This document shows positions 16,565-25,026 of a stretch of DNA of 64,000 bases, piece after piece. The translations under genes were made by a program, and so were the position numbers. Below the pieces are notes generated by a model. That model was not told the origin of the DNA and did no database searches. It saw only the letters and a program-made list of their open reading frames with translations. This DNA is from an uncultured Selenomonadales bacterium (GTDB lineage Bacteria; Bacillota; Negativicutes; Selenomonadales; Selenomonadaceae). The stretch lies in NCBI GenBank assembly GCA_937877565.1, contig CALFJB010000035.1, forward strand, positions 148,627 through 212,626, read 5' to 3'. The stretch's first letter is position 1. The number at the start of each line of letters is the position of its first letter.

Positions 16565-18196
16565 ATGAGCAATATAACACAAAGAAATCCAAATTCAAAT
16601 GTTACCGTTCGCAATATTCAAGCCGAAAATTTCAGCAACATTTCTGAAGGAACTATTTTACTTGAAAAGTACGCCGTAAAAAAGCGTCTTGAAGTTAATT
16701 CCGGCGAGGAAACTGTTTTTGTCTGCGAATACGGCGGCAAAGAATTTGTTGCAAAAGTTTACAATCGCCCGGACGCCATAAAGCCGGAAATTATCGAAAA
16801 GTTAAAAAGTCTTGATTCGCCAAACGTCGCCAAATTTTATGACGTTGGAACTTTTGAAGGCAATACCGTTGTAATTTTGCCGTATTACAAATTGGGCAGT
16901 CTGCAGGGCAAAAAAATTTCTTTCAAGTCGCTGAAAAAAAATATTATCCCGTGCTTAAATGAAGCGTTGAAAACTTTGCACAGCGTCGGAATTTTGCACA
17001 AAGATTTAAAACCGGCAAATATAATGTTCCTTGAAAATCGCGCAGGCGTCGCACTGATTGACTTTGGAATTAGTTCGATAATGGACACAGACGCCAGTTT
17101 GATAATCACGAAAAGCGGCTTAACTTTTGCGTATGCGTCGCCGGAGGCGTTGCACAATGCTTACCTTGAAGAATCTGACTATTACTCGTTGGGAATAACG
17201 ATTTATGAATTATTCTGCGGTCATGTGCCTTACGAAAATTTGACGCCGGAAGAAATTGCGCGTTACACGGCGATACAAAAATTGCCTTACCCTGACGATA
17301 TGCCGCAGGAATTGCAAAATTTAATTACCGGCTTGACTTACAGCGATTTAACAAACAGGGCTGATATTGAAAATCCAAATCGCCGCTGGACTTACAACGA
17401 AGTTAAAAATTGGCTGGACGGCAAGGAGCAACCTATACCCGGCGGGAAAATTTTTAATTCGTCAGTTGGAAATTTTTCAAGCGGCTACAAATTCGACGGC
17501 AAAAACTACAGCAACATTGAAAATTTGGTTACGGCGTTGGCTAAAAATTGGAACGAAGGCAAGAAACATTTTACACGCGGCTTGCTGTCAACTTTTTTCA
17601 AGACGAACGATCAAGAATTTGCAAGTTACTGCATGGACGCCGAAGAGGAAATACAGCGTGGCGCAAATGCTGACGTTGCATTTTTTAAGCTGATTTATAA
17701 ACTTTCGCCGAATTTAAATCAATTTTTCTGGAAAAATAAAAATTATTCGTCGGCGCAAAAACTCGGCGAAGATATTTTAATTAAGTTGCGTATGGCTGAT
17801 ACAAGCGATAAAAAACTTTGGGACGAAATTTTAGAAAATAATTTGTTGTCGCAATATCTCAAAAATCTTTCAGCGTCAAAAGTAATTATCGACGCCGTTA
17901 AAGCCCTTGAAAGTACCAACAAAGACCGCGCCAATAATCAGAAATATTATCAGCTTGCCTACCTTTTGACGGGCAACAAAGAATTTGTGATTGACGGCAA
18001 GAAATTTTCGACGGTTGAAGAATTGATAAAACATATGAACAATTTGCTTGAAATTTCTGCTGATACTTTTGAAAATTTCTGTTACAAGCTGATTGACAGC
18101 GATAACAATTTGAATGATGAGTTTGAGGCGTGGCTTATCGCCATTGGCAAACGCGCCGAATTGAATAATTGGAAAAATAATTTGAAAACTGCTTGA
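16565..18196 (+). CDS. Serine/threonine protein kinase with C-terminal helical extension
   Basis: A 543-residue cytoplasmic kinase; no membrane segment is seen. The Hanks-type domain (about 30-270) has the catalytic Lys in KEFVAKVY, the loop HKDLKPANIM, DFG in LIDFGISS, and ASPEA in place of APE. The C-terminal half is unknown but contains a motif twice (FDGKNYSNIENLV near 310 and IDGKKFSTVEELI near 475), each before a helical stretch. The ATG follows GGAGG at 16552. It is the first gene of a five-member cluster with a coiled-coil, an FHA, a radical-SAM and an AAA+ protein. The FHA neighbour is the obvious reader of its phosphothreonines. Confidence 0.88.
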   Translation: MSNITQRNPNSNVTVRNIQAENFSNISEGTILLEKYAVKKRLEVNSGEETVFVCEYGGKEFVAKVYNRPDAIKPEIIEKLKSLDSPNVAKFYDVGTFEGNTVVILPYYKLGSLQGKKISFKSLKKNIIPCLNEALKTLHSVGILHKDLKPANIMFLENRAGVALIDFGISSIMDTDASLIITKSGLTFAYASPEALHNAYLEESDYYSLGITIYELFCGHVPYENLTPEEIARYTAIQKLPYPDDMPQELQNLITGLTYSDLTNRADIENPNRRWTYNEVKNWLDGKEQPIPGGKIFNSSVGNFSSGYKFDGKNYSNIENLVTALAKNWNEGKKHFTRGLLSTFFKTNDQEFASYCMDAEEEIQRGANADVAFFKLIYKLSPNLNQFFWKNKNYSSAQKLGEDILIKLRMADTSDKKLWDEILENNLLSQYLKNLSASKVIIDAVKALESTNKDRANNQKYYQLAYLLTGNKEFVIDGKKFSTVEELIKHMNNLLEISADTFENFCYKLIDSDNNLNDEFEAWLIAIGKRAELNNWKNNLKTA

Positions 18197-18205
18197 GGTG
18201 GTAAA

Positions 18206-18727
18206 ATGTCAGGTCCAAAAAGTTCGTACTACGATATAACGGCAATTCAAAGGCGAATTTTACAGGAACAACGCCGCGAAGAGGAACGCCGCCGCCGTGA
18301 GGCTGAAAAAAGACGCCATGAAGAAGAACAAAGACGCCGTGAAATTGAGCGCAAACGCCGTGAAGAAGAGGCGCGGCAAGCAAGAATTAAAAAATCTGAT
18401 GACGTGATAGATAAAGCATTTGAAATTTTTTCGACGTTAGAGCCGAAAAAAATTTCTGATAAACCGGCGAAATTTGACGCCACTAAATTTTTAAATCAGC
18501 TTGACGAATTGGCGAAGGATTCAAGATTATCTGCAGAATTGCTTAACAAAATTGAGAAAACTAAAAGCACTTTTGAAAAAATTTCTGATCCGACGTACCG
18601 CAAAAATTTTACCGCGCTGAATATCACGCCGATAAAAAAATGCGCCGAATATCTCAAAATTTACGATGAAATTTCCGCGCTTGCGATTGATTGTGAACCA
18701 CCTACGACTGAAAGCGCAGGTTTCTAG
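18206..18727 (+). pseudogene. N-terminal part of MSGPKSS-type coiled-coil protein, gene interrupted
   Basis: A 173-residue open frame beginning MSGPKSSYYDITAIQRRI, then an Arg/Glu coiled coil (about residues 15-65, repeats of RREEERRRREAEK type) and a helical domain to the stop. From memory, proteins starting this way are longer, and their C-termini resemble the fragment at 18929-19255, which is in the same reading frame. The stop codon lies at the junction with an IS605-like remnant. I infer that the gene was split and its middle deleted. The N-terminal part may still be made, with a GGTGG-type site upstream. Confidence 0.6.
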
Positions 18728-18880
18728 GAGACAGCAATTTCTCGGGTCTCCATTTAAGAAGTTTGGCTAAAAGCCCTTATTCTTACAGGCGTGTCCACAC
18801 CGCCTCTACACGATAAGACTTTAAGTCTACACGCTTACTTAAAAACATTTTTGTTAAAGCGGAAGTCTAACCGCTAAGTT
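18724..18880 (-). mobile_element. Remnant of an IS200/IS605-type element end (omegaRNA-like sequence)
   Basis: Read on the minus strand this shows GCGTGTAGACTTAAAGTCTT, then GTGTAGAGGCGGTGTGGACA, CGCCTGTAAGAATAAGGGC and a terminal hairpin GGAGACCCGAGAAATTGCTG-TCTCC. That order and wording match what I remember of the 3' ends of IS605/IS1341 elements, where the TnpB guide RNA is encoded. The palindromes GACTTAAAGTC and GGAGAC...GTCTCC are directly visible. No tnpA or tnpB is present, so it is a deletion remnant or a non-autonomous copy. Boundaries are approximate. Confidence 0.55.
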
Positions 18881-18928
18881 TGCATTGATTTTATAGCAAA
18901 ATTTGAACTACTTGTCAACTGTGATTTA

Positions 18929-19255
18929 TTGGTTATGATACCGATTTTCGATAACGGGCAAATTGTAATGGAGTTGTGCGGGCTTGATGAAGTTGACAGG
19001 ACGCCGGAAATTGCCGAAAGTGAAAAACTTTGCCGAGATATGGAAAATTTCTGCGAAGATTTTAGAGAAATTGAAAGGCGGCTTGCAGAAAAAGGCGTTG
19101 TACTTCGCAGCAGGATTCAGAAATTGCCGCCCAATGTTGAATACGCGCAAATTTTAAATGTCAATGATTATGAATTGAGCGGCGAAGTTGAAAATTTCCG
19201 TACCAAACGCCGCCACGAAAAATCTTTGCAACATAGGAGCAAACGCAATGAATAA
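18929..19255 (+). pseudogene. C-terminal fragment of the MSGPKSS-type coiled-coil protein
   Basis: The frame is open from 18878 to 19255 and lacks a ribosome binding site before its TTG/ATG candidates. The sequence DNGQIVMELCGLDEVDR, CRDMENFCEDFREIERRLAEKG and LPPNVEYAQILNVNDYE looks like the end of a longer protein, not a start. It lies in the same frame as the 18206 ORF. Its end overlaps the FHA gene start by eight bases, as expected for an intact operon before the insertion. It is probably not expressed unless reinitiation occurs. Confidence 0.6.
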
Positions 19256-19838
19256 ATTTAAAATCTGCCCCGAATGTGGCACGAAAAACCCGCCGGACGT
19301 TTCAGACTGCCTTAATTGCGACTGCGATTTAATGAGTGTTGCTGTTACCGACGAAACTTTAAACGCGGCTAAAAAAATTCCCGCCGAAAATATTCCCGTT
19401 CAATCCGAACTTGTCAGAATTTGTAGCGAATGTGGCGCAAAAAATTTACCGAACGCCCGCAAATGTGCAAACTGCGGCGAAGATATTTCTGACATTGTGG
19501 CGACGGCTGAAAGTGCAGTTAAAGGCGTTGAATTTGCGCTGAAAAGTTTGGACGGCAAATTTATTTTCAAACTTGACGGCGAAATTATTGTTGGACGTGA
19601 AAACGCAATGCAAGAATATTTGGCAGAAAAAATTTTTGTCAGTCGTAAACATTGCCGTTTCAGCGTTGAAGGCGATGAAATTTTTGTTGAAGATTTAAAT
19701 TCGGCAAATTCGACTTACGTCAACAACAAAAAAATTTTCGGCAAAACGAAGTTATCTAAAGGCGATGAAATTGGATTGGGCGGCGCAGTTTTTAACGGCT
19801 CGCGTCAAGATAACGCCGCCTATTTTGTGGTAGTTTAA
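19248..19838 (+). CDS. Double zinc-ribbon FHA-domain protein
   Basis: A 196-residue protein from ATG 19248 behind AGGAG. Two zinc ribbons come first (CPECGTKNPPDVSDCLNCDC and CSECGAKNLPNARKCANCG). The C-terminal FHA domain (about 105-190) has the IVGRE strand-loop, SRKHCRF and NSANSTYVNNKKI, the residues that contact phosphothreonine. It should read phosphorylation by the kinase two genes upstream and bring partners together. Its stop abuts the radical-SAM start. Confidence 0.88.
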   Translation: MNKFKICPECGTKNPPDVSDCLNCDCDLMSVAVTDETLNAAKKIPAENIPVQSELVRICSECGAKNLPNARKCANCGEDISDIVATAESAVKGVEFALKSLDGKFIFKLDGEIIVGRENAMQEYLAEKIFVSRKHCRFSVEGDEIFVEDLNSANSTYVNNKKIFGKTKLSKGDEIGLGGAVFNGSRQDNAAYFVVV

Positions 19839-20393
19839 ATGTACGTGGCAAGAATTTTGTACCCCGTGAAAGTTTTGGGACCGGGCAACCGTATTGGTAT
19901 TTGGTTTTGCGGTTGTCCGCGCCGCTGTGACGGTTGCAGTAACCCCGAACTTTGGCAATTTCAAGACAAATTTAAAACTTCGCTTGAAACTGTCCTTTCG
20001 CTGATTAAAAAAATTGCTCAAAATAATCCTGTTGACGGTTTCACGATAACCGGAGGCGATCCATTTTTTCAGCCAAACGATTTAGCCGCGTTGTTGGCGC
20101 AGATTAAAGAAATTAGCGAAGATATTCTTGTTTACACCGGCTATTTGAAACAGGATTTAACGCCCGCAATGTTGAAAAATATTGCCGTGCTGATTGACGC
20201 GCCATACATTAAAGCGCGAAATAATAATTGCTTTTTGCGCGGCTCTGATAATCAAACGATTTACATTTTAATTGAAAAATTTCGTAACGCCTACGAAAAT
20301 TATTTGGCGACGGCTGAAAACCAAATTCAAAACTTCGCTACTGCTGACGGTTATATTTCAGTTGGGATTCATCGCAAAGATTTTAAATTTTAG
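19839..20393 (+). CDS. Radical-SAM protein of the NrdG/activase type
   Basis: A 184-residue protein with the iron-sulfur motif C-P-R-R-C-D-G-C (CxxxCxxC, residues 27-34) preceded by GNRIGIWFCG, and the SAM-binding GGDPF (about residues 70-74). Short length and architecture match glycyl-radical activases such as NrdG. However, no ribonucleotide reductase or pyruvate-formate-lyase-like partner is adjacent; its neighbours are an FHA protein (direct TAA-ATG junction) and an AAA+ ATPase. The activase label is structural; the true substrate may be a protein or peptide of this module. Confidence 0.85.
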   Translation: MYVARILYPVKVLGPGNRIGIWFCGCPRRCDGCSNPELWQFQDKFKTSLETVLSLIKKIAQNNPVDGFTITGGDPFFQPNDLAALLAQIKEISEDILVYTGYLKQDLTPAMLKNIAVLIDAPYIKARNNNCFLRGSDNQTIYILIEKFRNAYENYLATAENQIQNFATADGYISVGIHRKDFKF

Positions 20394-20405
20394 GAAGATG
20401 ATTTT

Positions 20406-22265
20406 ATGGTATTATCAGAGATAATGGAAAAAATTTATATATTGAAAAATACTCCAAATATTTCTTCAGTTGATAGTGAATTACTGTTGAAACTTGAAAA
20501 TTTGTTAGGTTCTGAAGATTATTCAAATGCTTTGAATGATACCATTTCAATTATTTTATATGAGATGTTTAACAATATTTTGAAAAAACCTCATATTTTA
20601 AATTTGACAGCTCTGCTAAATAATCTGTCGCTTAAATCCAAAATAAATTATATTCCAAACTTGAAAACGGAATCTATAAATTTATTTCAATTAGTCAAAA
20701 TAGTTAATGAAACAAATGAAGAAGAATCAAAACATAGAAAAAGAACTGCGGGCAGGACTGCGCCAAATATTATTCGTGACGCGCTGACGCAAAATGCAAC
20801 TTCAACGGCGATTGTTATGGACTTTGCATCGCGGTACATTGTAACGCCGGAACATATGGAACAGCCGGAAATTGACAGTTTTACAATACTTTTGCAAGCG
20901 TCGCTGGAAACGATAAAAAATTTGTTGGTGCTGATTGTAAACAAAGTCAACGATTTGCCCGCGTGGTTTTACCTGCAAAATCCAAACGTAAAAATTATAA
21001 CAATGTCAACGCCGTCTAAGGGCGAACGCGAAAATTTTGTAAAAGGCGAAAAACAATTTCCATATTTTTTTAATAAAAGCGTCCGTGAAGATCAGCTTGA
21101 CTGTTACGACGCTGACGAATTGGCGAAAATTCAAGATAGATTTGTTGCACTTACTGACGGAATGAGCCTCAAAGAATTAAACAGTTTGAAACAACTTTGC
21201 AAAAACGAATGTAAAAATATTCGTGATATGTGCGATATTGTTGACTTGTACAAATACGGCGTGAAAGAAAATCTTTGGCGAAAGATTGACCGCAAAAAAA
21301 TAAACGCGGCGACTTTTGAGAAACGAGTTAAAGGACAGGACGCCGCCATTTCCAAAACGCTTGATATTATTAAACGCGCAATTACCGGAATGGCAGGACT
21401 GCAAGGCAATTCACACACGCGACCTAAAGGCGTTTTATTTTTCGCAGGACCTACCGGAACGGGCAAAACTGAAACTGCAAAAACTTTGGCAGAAATTATT
21501 TTTGGCGATGAAAATTGTTGCATACGCTTTGACATGAGCGAATATTCACAAAGTCACAGCGATCAAAAATTACTCGGTGCGCCGCCCGGTTATGTCGGCT
21601 ATGAAAGCGGCGGGCTACTTACCAACGCCGTCAAGAAAAATCCTTTTTGCATTTTGCTTTTTGATGAAATTGAAAAGGCGCATCCTTCGATTTTCGATAA
21701 ATTTTTGCAAATTCTTGAGGATGGGCGAATGACTGACGGGCAAGGCAACACGGTTTACTTTTCGGAGTCGATAATAATTTTTACAAGCAATTTGGGTACG
21801 GCAAGCGAAAATATTTCAATCAATATGGCGTATGATGAAATTTCTAAAAAAATTCGCCACGCGGTAGAAAATTATTTCAAAATAAATTTGGGACGCCCTG
21901 AAATTTTAAATCGAATTGGCGAAAATATTGTTGTCTATGACTATATCCGCCCCAACGTCGCGCAGGATATTTTAACCGCGCAGATAAATAAAATTCGCCA
22001 AAACCTTATTGAAGATAAAAAAATTGACGTGCAACTTACTGAAAAGGCGTTCAATGTTTTAAAAGAAAACGCGCTGAAGAATTTGCAGAACGGCGGGCGC
22101 GGTATCGGCAACGTTGTTGAAAGTCTTTTTATAAATCCGCTGTCAAGATTTTTGTTTGATAACGAAATTAGCGGCAACGCCAAAATTTCTGTTGACGATA
22201 TTAAAATTTCTGCAATTCAACCTGAATTAGTTTGCCAGAAATTTGACAGTATAAAACTCGGCTGA
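20406..22265 (+). CDS. ClpB/ClpA-like AAA+ ATPase with unusual N-terminus
   Basis: A 619-residue protein. The C-terminal AAA+ module (about 295-540) has Walker A GPTGTGKTETAK, Walker B CILLFDEIEKAHPS, pore-loop-type GYVGYESGG, sensor TSNLGT and an arginine-containing GRPEILNRIGE, as in the second ring of ClpB. A ClpB-type D2-small domain follows. The region 180-290 (ITMSTPSKGERENF; RFVALTDGMSLKELNSL) resembles a first AAA+ lid without a Walker A motif. The first 115 residues are encoded by markedly AT-richer DNA. It is probably an unfoldase or remodeller acting on the module's target. No ClpP-type protease neighbours it. Confidence 0.88.
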   Translation: MVLSEIMEKIYILKNTPNISSVDSELLLKLENLLGSEDYSNALNDTISIILYEMFNNILKKPHILNLTALLNNLSLKSKINYIPNLKTESINLFQLVKIVNETNEEESKHRKRTAGRTAPNIIRDALTQNATSTAIVMDFASRYIVTPEHMEQPEIDSFTILLQASLETIKNLLVLIVNKVNDLPAWFYLQNPNVKIITMSTPSKGERENFVKGEKQFPYFFNKSVREDQLDCYDADELAKIQDRFVALTDGMSLKELNSLKQLCKNECKNIRDMCDIVDLYKYGVKENLWRKIDRKKINAATFEKRVKGQDAAISKTLDIIKRAITGMAGLQGNSHTRPKGVLFFAGPTGTGKTETAKTLAEIIFGDENCCIRFDMSEYSQSHSDQKLLGAPPGYVGYESGGLLTNAVKKNPFCILLFDEIEKAHPSIFDKFLQILEDGRMTDGQGNTVYFSESIIIFTSNLGTASENISINMAYDEISKKIRHAVENYFKINLGRPEILNRIGENIVVYDYIRPNVAQDILTAQINKIRQNLIEDKKIDVQLTEKAFNVLKENALKNLQNGGRGIGNVVESLFINPLSRFLFDNEISGNAKISVDDIKISAIQPELVCQKFDSIKLG

Positions 22266-22303
22266 TAAAATTTTGACGAAAAAAATTTTGTAAGGAGTTT
22301 TAA

Positions 22304-22960
22304 ATGTTTAATTTTTCCCGTAAAGACACAGAGTTTTTTGATTTATTTTTAGAGAACGCAAAATATTTTCATTTGGGCGCGGTACTTTTGGACGAAGTAA
22401 TAAAAGACCCGAATAAAACTTTTGAGCGAATTGAAGAAATTTTAGGGCTTGAATCAGCCGCCGACGAAGTCAACGAAAGAATTATTGCGAAATTGAATTT
22501 GAGTTTCATAACGCCGATTGACAGGGAAGATATTTATTCAATGGCGGGCGAACTTGCAACGGGCGTTGATATGCTCCATGACGCCCTGCAACGAATTATA
22601 ATGTACCACGCAGGACACGCCACTGAAAAATCTGCGCGAATGACAAAACTTTTGGTTGAAAGTACCAATGAAATTTTGCGCGCCTTTGAACTTATGAAGG
22701 ACATTAAAAAAAATCAGCGTGAAATGTTGGACGCCGTGCACAAAGTTTCAGATTACGAAAGCAAGGGCGATCACATTTACCGCGAAGATATTGGACTTTT
22801 ATTTGACGAGGCAGAAATTGCGGCGAAGGAACACGGCGCAAGTAAAGCCGTTATCCATTTGATTAAGTGGAAAGATATTTTGGAAGACTTGGAGCAGACG
22901 CTTGACCACTGCAAAAAAATTGCTGATATGATTCGTGGCGTGGTGATGAAATATGCTTGA
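22304..22960 (+). CDS. DUF47/PhoU-like phosphate transport accessory protein
   Basis: A 218-residue all-helical protein of the TIGR00153/DUF47 family. Features include INxIDxED-like FITPIDREDIYSMAGEL (residues 66-82), IxxxESxGDxxYRE-like DYESKGDHIYREDI (residues 149-162) and KWKDILEDLEQTLD near the end. Members accompany low-affinity Pit transporters and modulate them, and the pit gene overlaps it by eight bases. The GGAGT site is at the right distance. Confidence 0.92.
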   Translation: MFNFSRKDTEFFDLFLENAKYFHLGAVLLDEVIKDPNKTFERIEEILGLESAADEVNERIIAKLNLSFITPIDREDIYSMAGELATGVDMLHDALQRIIMYHAGHATEKSARMTKLLVESTNEILRAFELMKDIKKNQREMLDAVHKVSDYESKGDHIYREDIGLLFDEAEIAAKEHGASKAVIHLIKWKDILEDLEQTLDHCKKIADMIRGVVMKYA

Positions 22961-23951
22961 GCTTCAATATTTAATTTTCACGGTAATAATTTTGGCGTTG
23001 ATATTCGACTTTATCAACGGCTTTCATGACACGGCGAACGCCATTGCAACTTCAGTATCAACACGCGCCTTGCATCCTACCCACGCAATTATTATGGCGG
23101 CGGGTTTAAATTTTTTTGGCGCAATGTTCAGCACGGGCGTTGCAAAAACTATTGGCGGCGATATTGTCAGCAGTGCAAGTATCGTTGACGAAAAAATTAT
23201 AATTGCCGCGCTGTTTGGCGCGATTGTCTGGAATTTGATAACGTGGTGGCTGGGTATTCCTTCCAGTTCGTCGCATGCACTTGTCGGCGGAATGATTGGC
23301 GCGGTTATGATTTCAGTTGGAAGTAGCGGCTTGAATTGGCATGGAATTGGAAAAATTGTTGTGGCGTTAATTGCGTCGCCTGTCATTGCGATTGTAACAG
23401 GTATTATCGTGATGAATATTTTATTTTTACTGTTTGGAAATTTCAGCCCGCACGCGGTTAATCAAAATTTTCGGCGTATGCAAATAATTTCTGCGGCAAC
23501 AATGGCGTTTTCGCACGGCTCCAACGACGCGCAAAAATCTATGGGAATTATTACGCTTGCACTTTTCAGCGGCGGCTTTATTGCAGAATTTGAAGTTCCA
23601 ACTTATGTAAAAATTTTATGTGCAACGGCAATGGCGATAGGAACTGCAACGGGCGGCTGGCGAATTATAAAAACTATTGGCGGAAAAATTTTCAAACTTG
23701 AACCAATCAGTGGCTTTGCGGCAGATTTAAATTCATCAATCGTAGTATTTGGCTCAACGCTTTTACATTTGCCGGTTTCAACCACGCACGTTGTATCAGG
23801 TTCAATAATGGGCGTGGGTACTGCCAAAAGAGTCAACGCGGTACATTGGGGCGTCGCGCAGGAAATGGTTAAGGCGTGGATTATGACAATACCGCTAACC
23901 GCTATAATGGGAGCGGGCGCGTACTTTGTAACTGATTTTGTATTTGATTGA
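22953..23951 (+). CDS. pit: Inorganic phosphate transporter, PiT family
   Basis: A 332-residue membrane protein with about ten hydrophobic segments arranged as an internal duplication. Each half has a PiT signature: DFINGFHDTANAIATSVSTR (residues 20-39) and AFSHGSNDAQKSMGI (residues 186-200), the conserved GxNDxxN/Q-type phosphate-binding loops. It is expected to carry metal-phosphate with cation symport. It starts inside the preceding DUF47 gene, giving coupled translation. Confidence 0.95.
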   Translation: MLELQYLIFTVIILALIFDFINGFHDTANAIATSVSTRALHPTHAIIMAAGLNFFGAMFSTGVAKTIGGDIVSSASIVDEKIIIAALFGAIVWNLITWWLGIPSSSSHALVGGMIGAVMISVGSSGLNWHGIGKIVVALIASPVIAIVTGIIVMNILFLLFGNFSPHAVNQNFRRMQIISAATMAFSHGSNDAQKSMGIITLALFSGGFIAEFEVPTYVKILCATAMAIGTATGGWRIIKTIGGKIFKLEPISGFAADLNSSIVVFGSTLLHLPVSTTHVVSGSIMGVGTAKRVNAVHWGVAQEMVKAWIMTIPLTAIMGAGAYFVTDFVFD

Positions 23952-23975
23952 AAAAATAATTAACAGAAAATAATC

Positions 23976-24130
23976 GCCCGTCATTGGTTTCAGAGACCTC
24001 ATTTACTTGAAATTACAGGAAAGTTGGAGGAGACGGTTAGTTGGAATTTCTACACCTTAAGAAACCCTGACGGGCGCGGCTCTTTTTCTTTGGTACTTTC
24101 TTTTTTAGCTGTAGAAAAAAGAAAGTACGT
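23976..24130. repeat. Composite hairpin repeat between pit and murI
   Basis: The outer block runs from GCCCGTCA to TGACGGGC (23976-24075). It is followed by a tail with an exact inverted repeat GTACTTTCTTTTTT/AAAAAAGAAAGTAC around an AGCTGTAG loop. Inner sequence differs from the other copies; ends and tail are shared. It occupies most of the 217-base gap and may terminate pit transcription. Confidence 0.85.
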
Positions 24131-24168
24131 ATAAAAATAAAAAATTAAACCAGAATGAAGGTGAGAAT

Positions 24169-24948
24169 TTGAAAATAGCTTTTTTCGATTCTGGGATTGG
24201 CGGGCTGTCGGTTTTACATCACGCGATGAAAATTTTGCCAAACGAAGAATTTATATTTTTCGCAGATGAAGACAACGTACCCTATGGCACGAAGACGCGG
24301 GAACAAGTTTTAAGCTACGTTGAGGATGCTTTTAAATTTTTAGTTTCTCAAAACGTCGGCGCAATAGTAGTAGCTTGCAACACTGCAACAAGTGCGGCAG
24401 TCCGTGCAATGCGCCAAAAATATTCCCTGCCAATAGTTGGAATGGAACCGGCAATTAAAATGGCGTTGGATTTATACCCCAATCAAAAATTTTTGGTAAC
24501 TGCAACAGAAATTACAATCAAAGGCGAAAAACTTTTTGCACTGATTGACAGATTAAACGCCCGTAAATTTGCAGAATTAAAATCTTTGTCACCGCTTGTC
24601 GAATTTGCAGAGAGAATGGAATTTAATTCGGCGGCGGTAGAAAATTATTTGCGCGGCGAATTTGCGCCATACGATTTTAAAAATTTTTCGTCGGTAGTTT
24701 TAGGCTGTACCCACTTCAACTATTTTAAAGACACGATGAAAAAAATTTTACCGCCACATATAAAATTTTTGGACGGCAACGCAGGAACTTTAAACTACTT
24801 GATAAAGTTGGCAAATTTAAAATCTGAAACTGCAAAAAAAATTCCGCCGGTAGAATATTTTTACAGCGGGAGGCGCGTAACTTCGGAAAAAGAATTGGCG
24901 CGGCTTGAAAAATATTTGCGACGGCTTGACGATATGTATTTTATTTAA
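24169..24948 (+). CDS. murI: Glutamate racemase
   Basis: A 259-residue cytoplasmic enzyme converting L- to D-glutamate for peptidoglycan. The two catalytic cysteines are in VACNTATSAA (about residue 73) and LGCTHFNYF (about residue 184). The N-terminal FDSGIGGLSVL and FADEDNVPYGTKT are family signatures. It starts with TTG behind GAAGGTGAG. It lies alone, with a strong terminator after it. Confidence 0.95.
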   Translation: MKIAFFDSGIGGLSVLHHAMKILPNEEFIFFADEDNVPYGTKTREQVLSYVEDAFKFLVSQNVGAIVVACNTATSAAVRAMRQKYSLPIVGMEPAIKMALDLYPNQKFLVTATEITIKGEKLFALIDRLNARKFAELKSLSPLVEFAERMEFNSAAVENYLRGEFAPYDFKNFSSVVLGCTHFNYFKDTMKKILPPHIKFLDGNAGTLNYLIKLANLKSETAKKIPPVEYFYSGRRVTSEKELARLEKYLRRLDDMYFI

Positions 24949-24984
24949 TCCTTGAAAATTTTGTACACAATTCATAAAAAATTA

Positions 24985-25019
24985 AATCCCGATAAGAAAT
25001 TTCTTACCGGGATTTTTTT
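24985..25019. terminator. Bidirectional intrinsic terminator after murI
   Basis: The stem AATCCCG...CGGGATT encloses an inner TAAGAAATTTCTTA palindrome and ends in seven T. It lies between convergent murI and csaB, with only a short A stretch on the other side. Confidence 0.88.
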
Positions 25020-25026
25020 AATGCAA

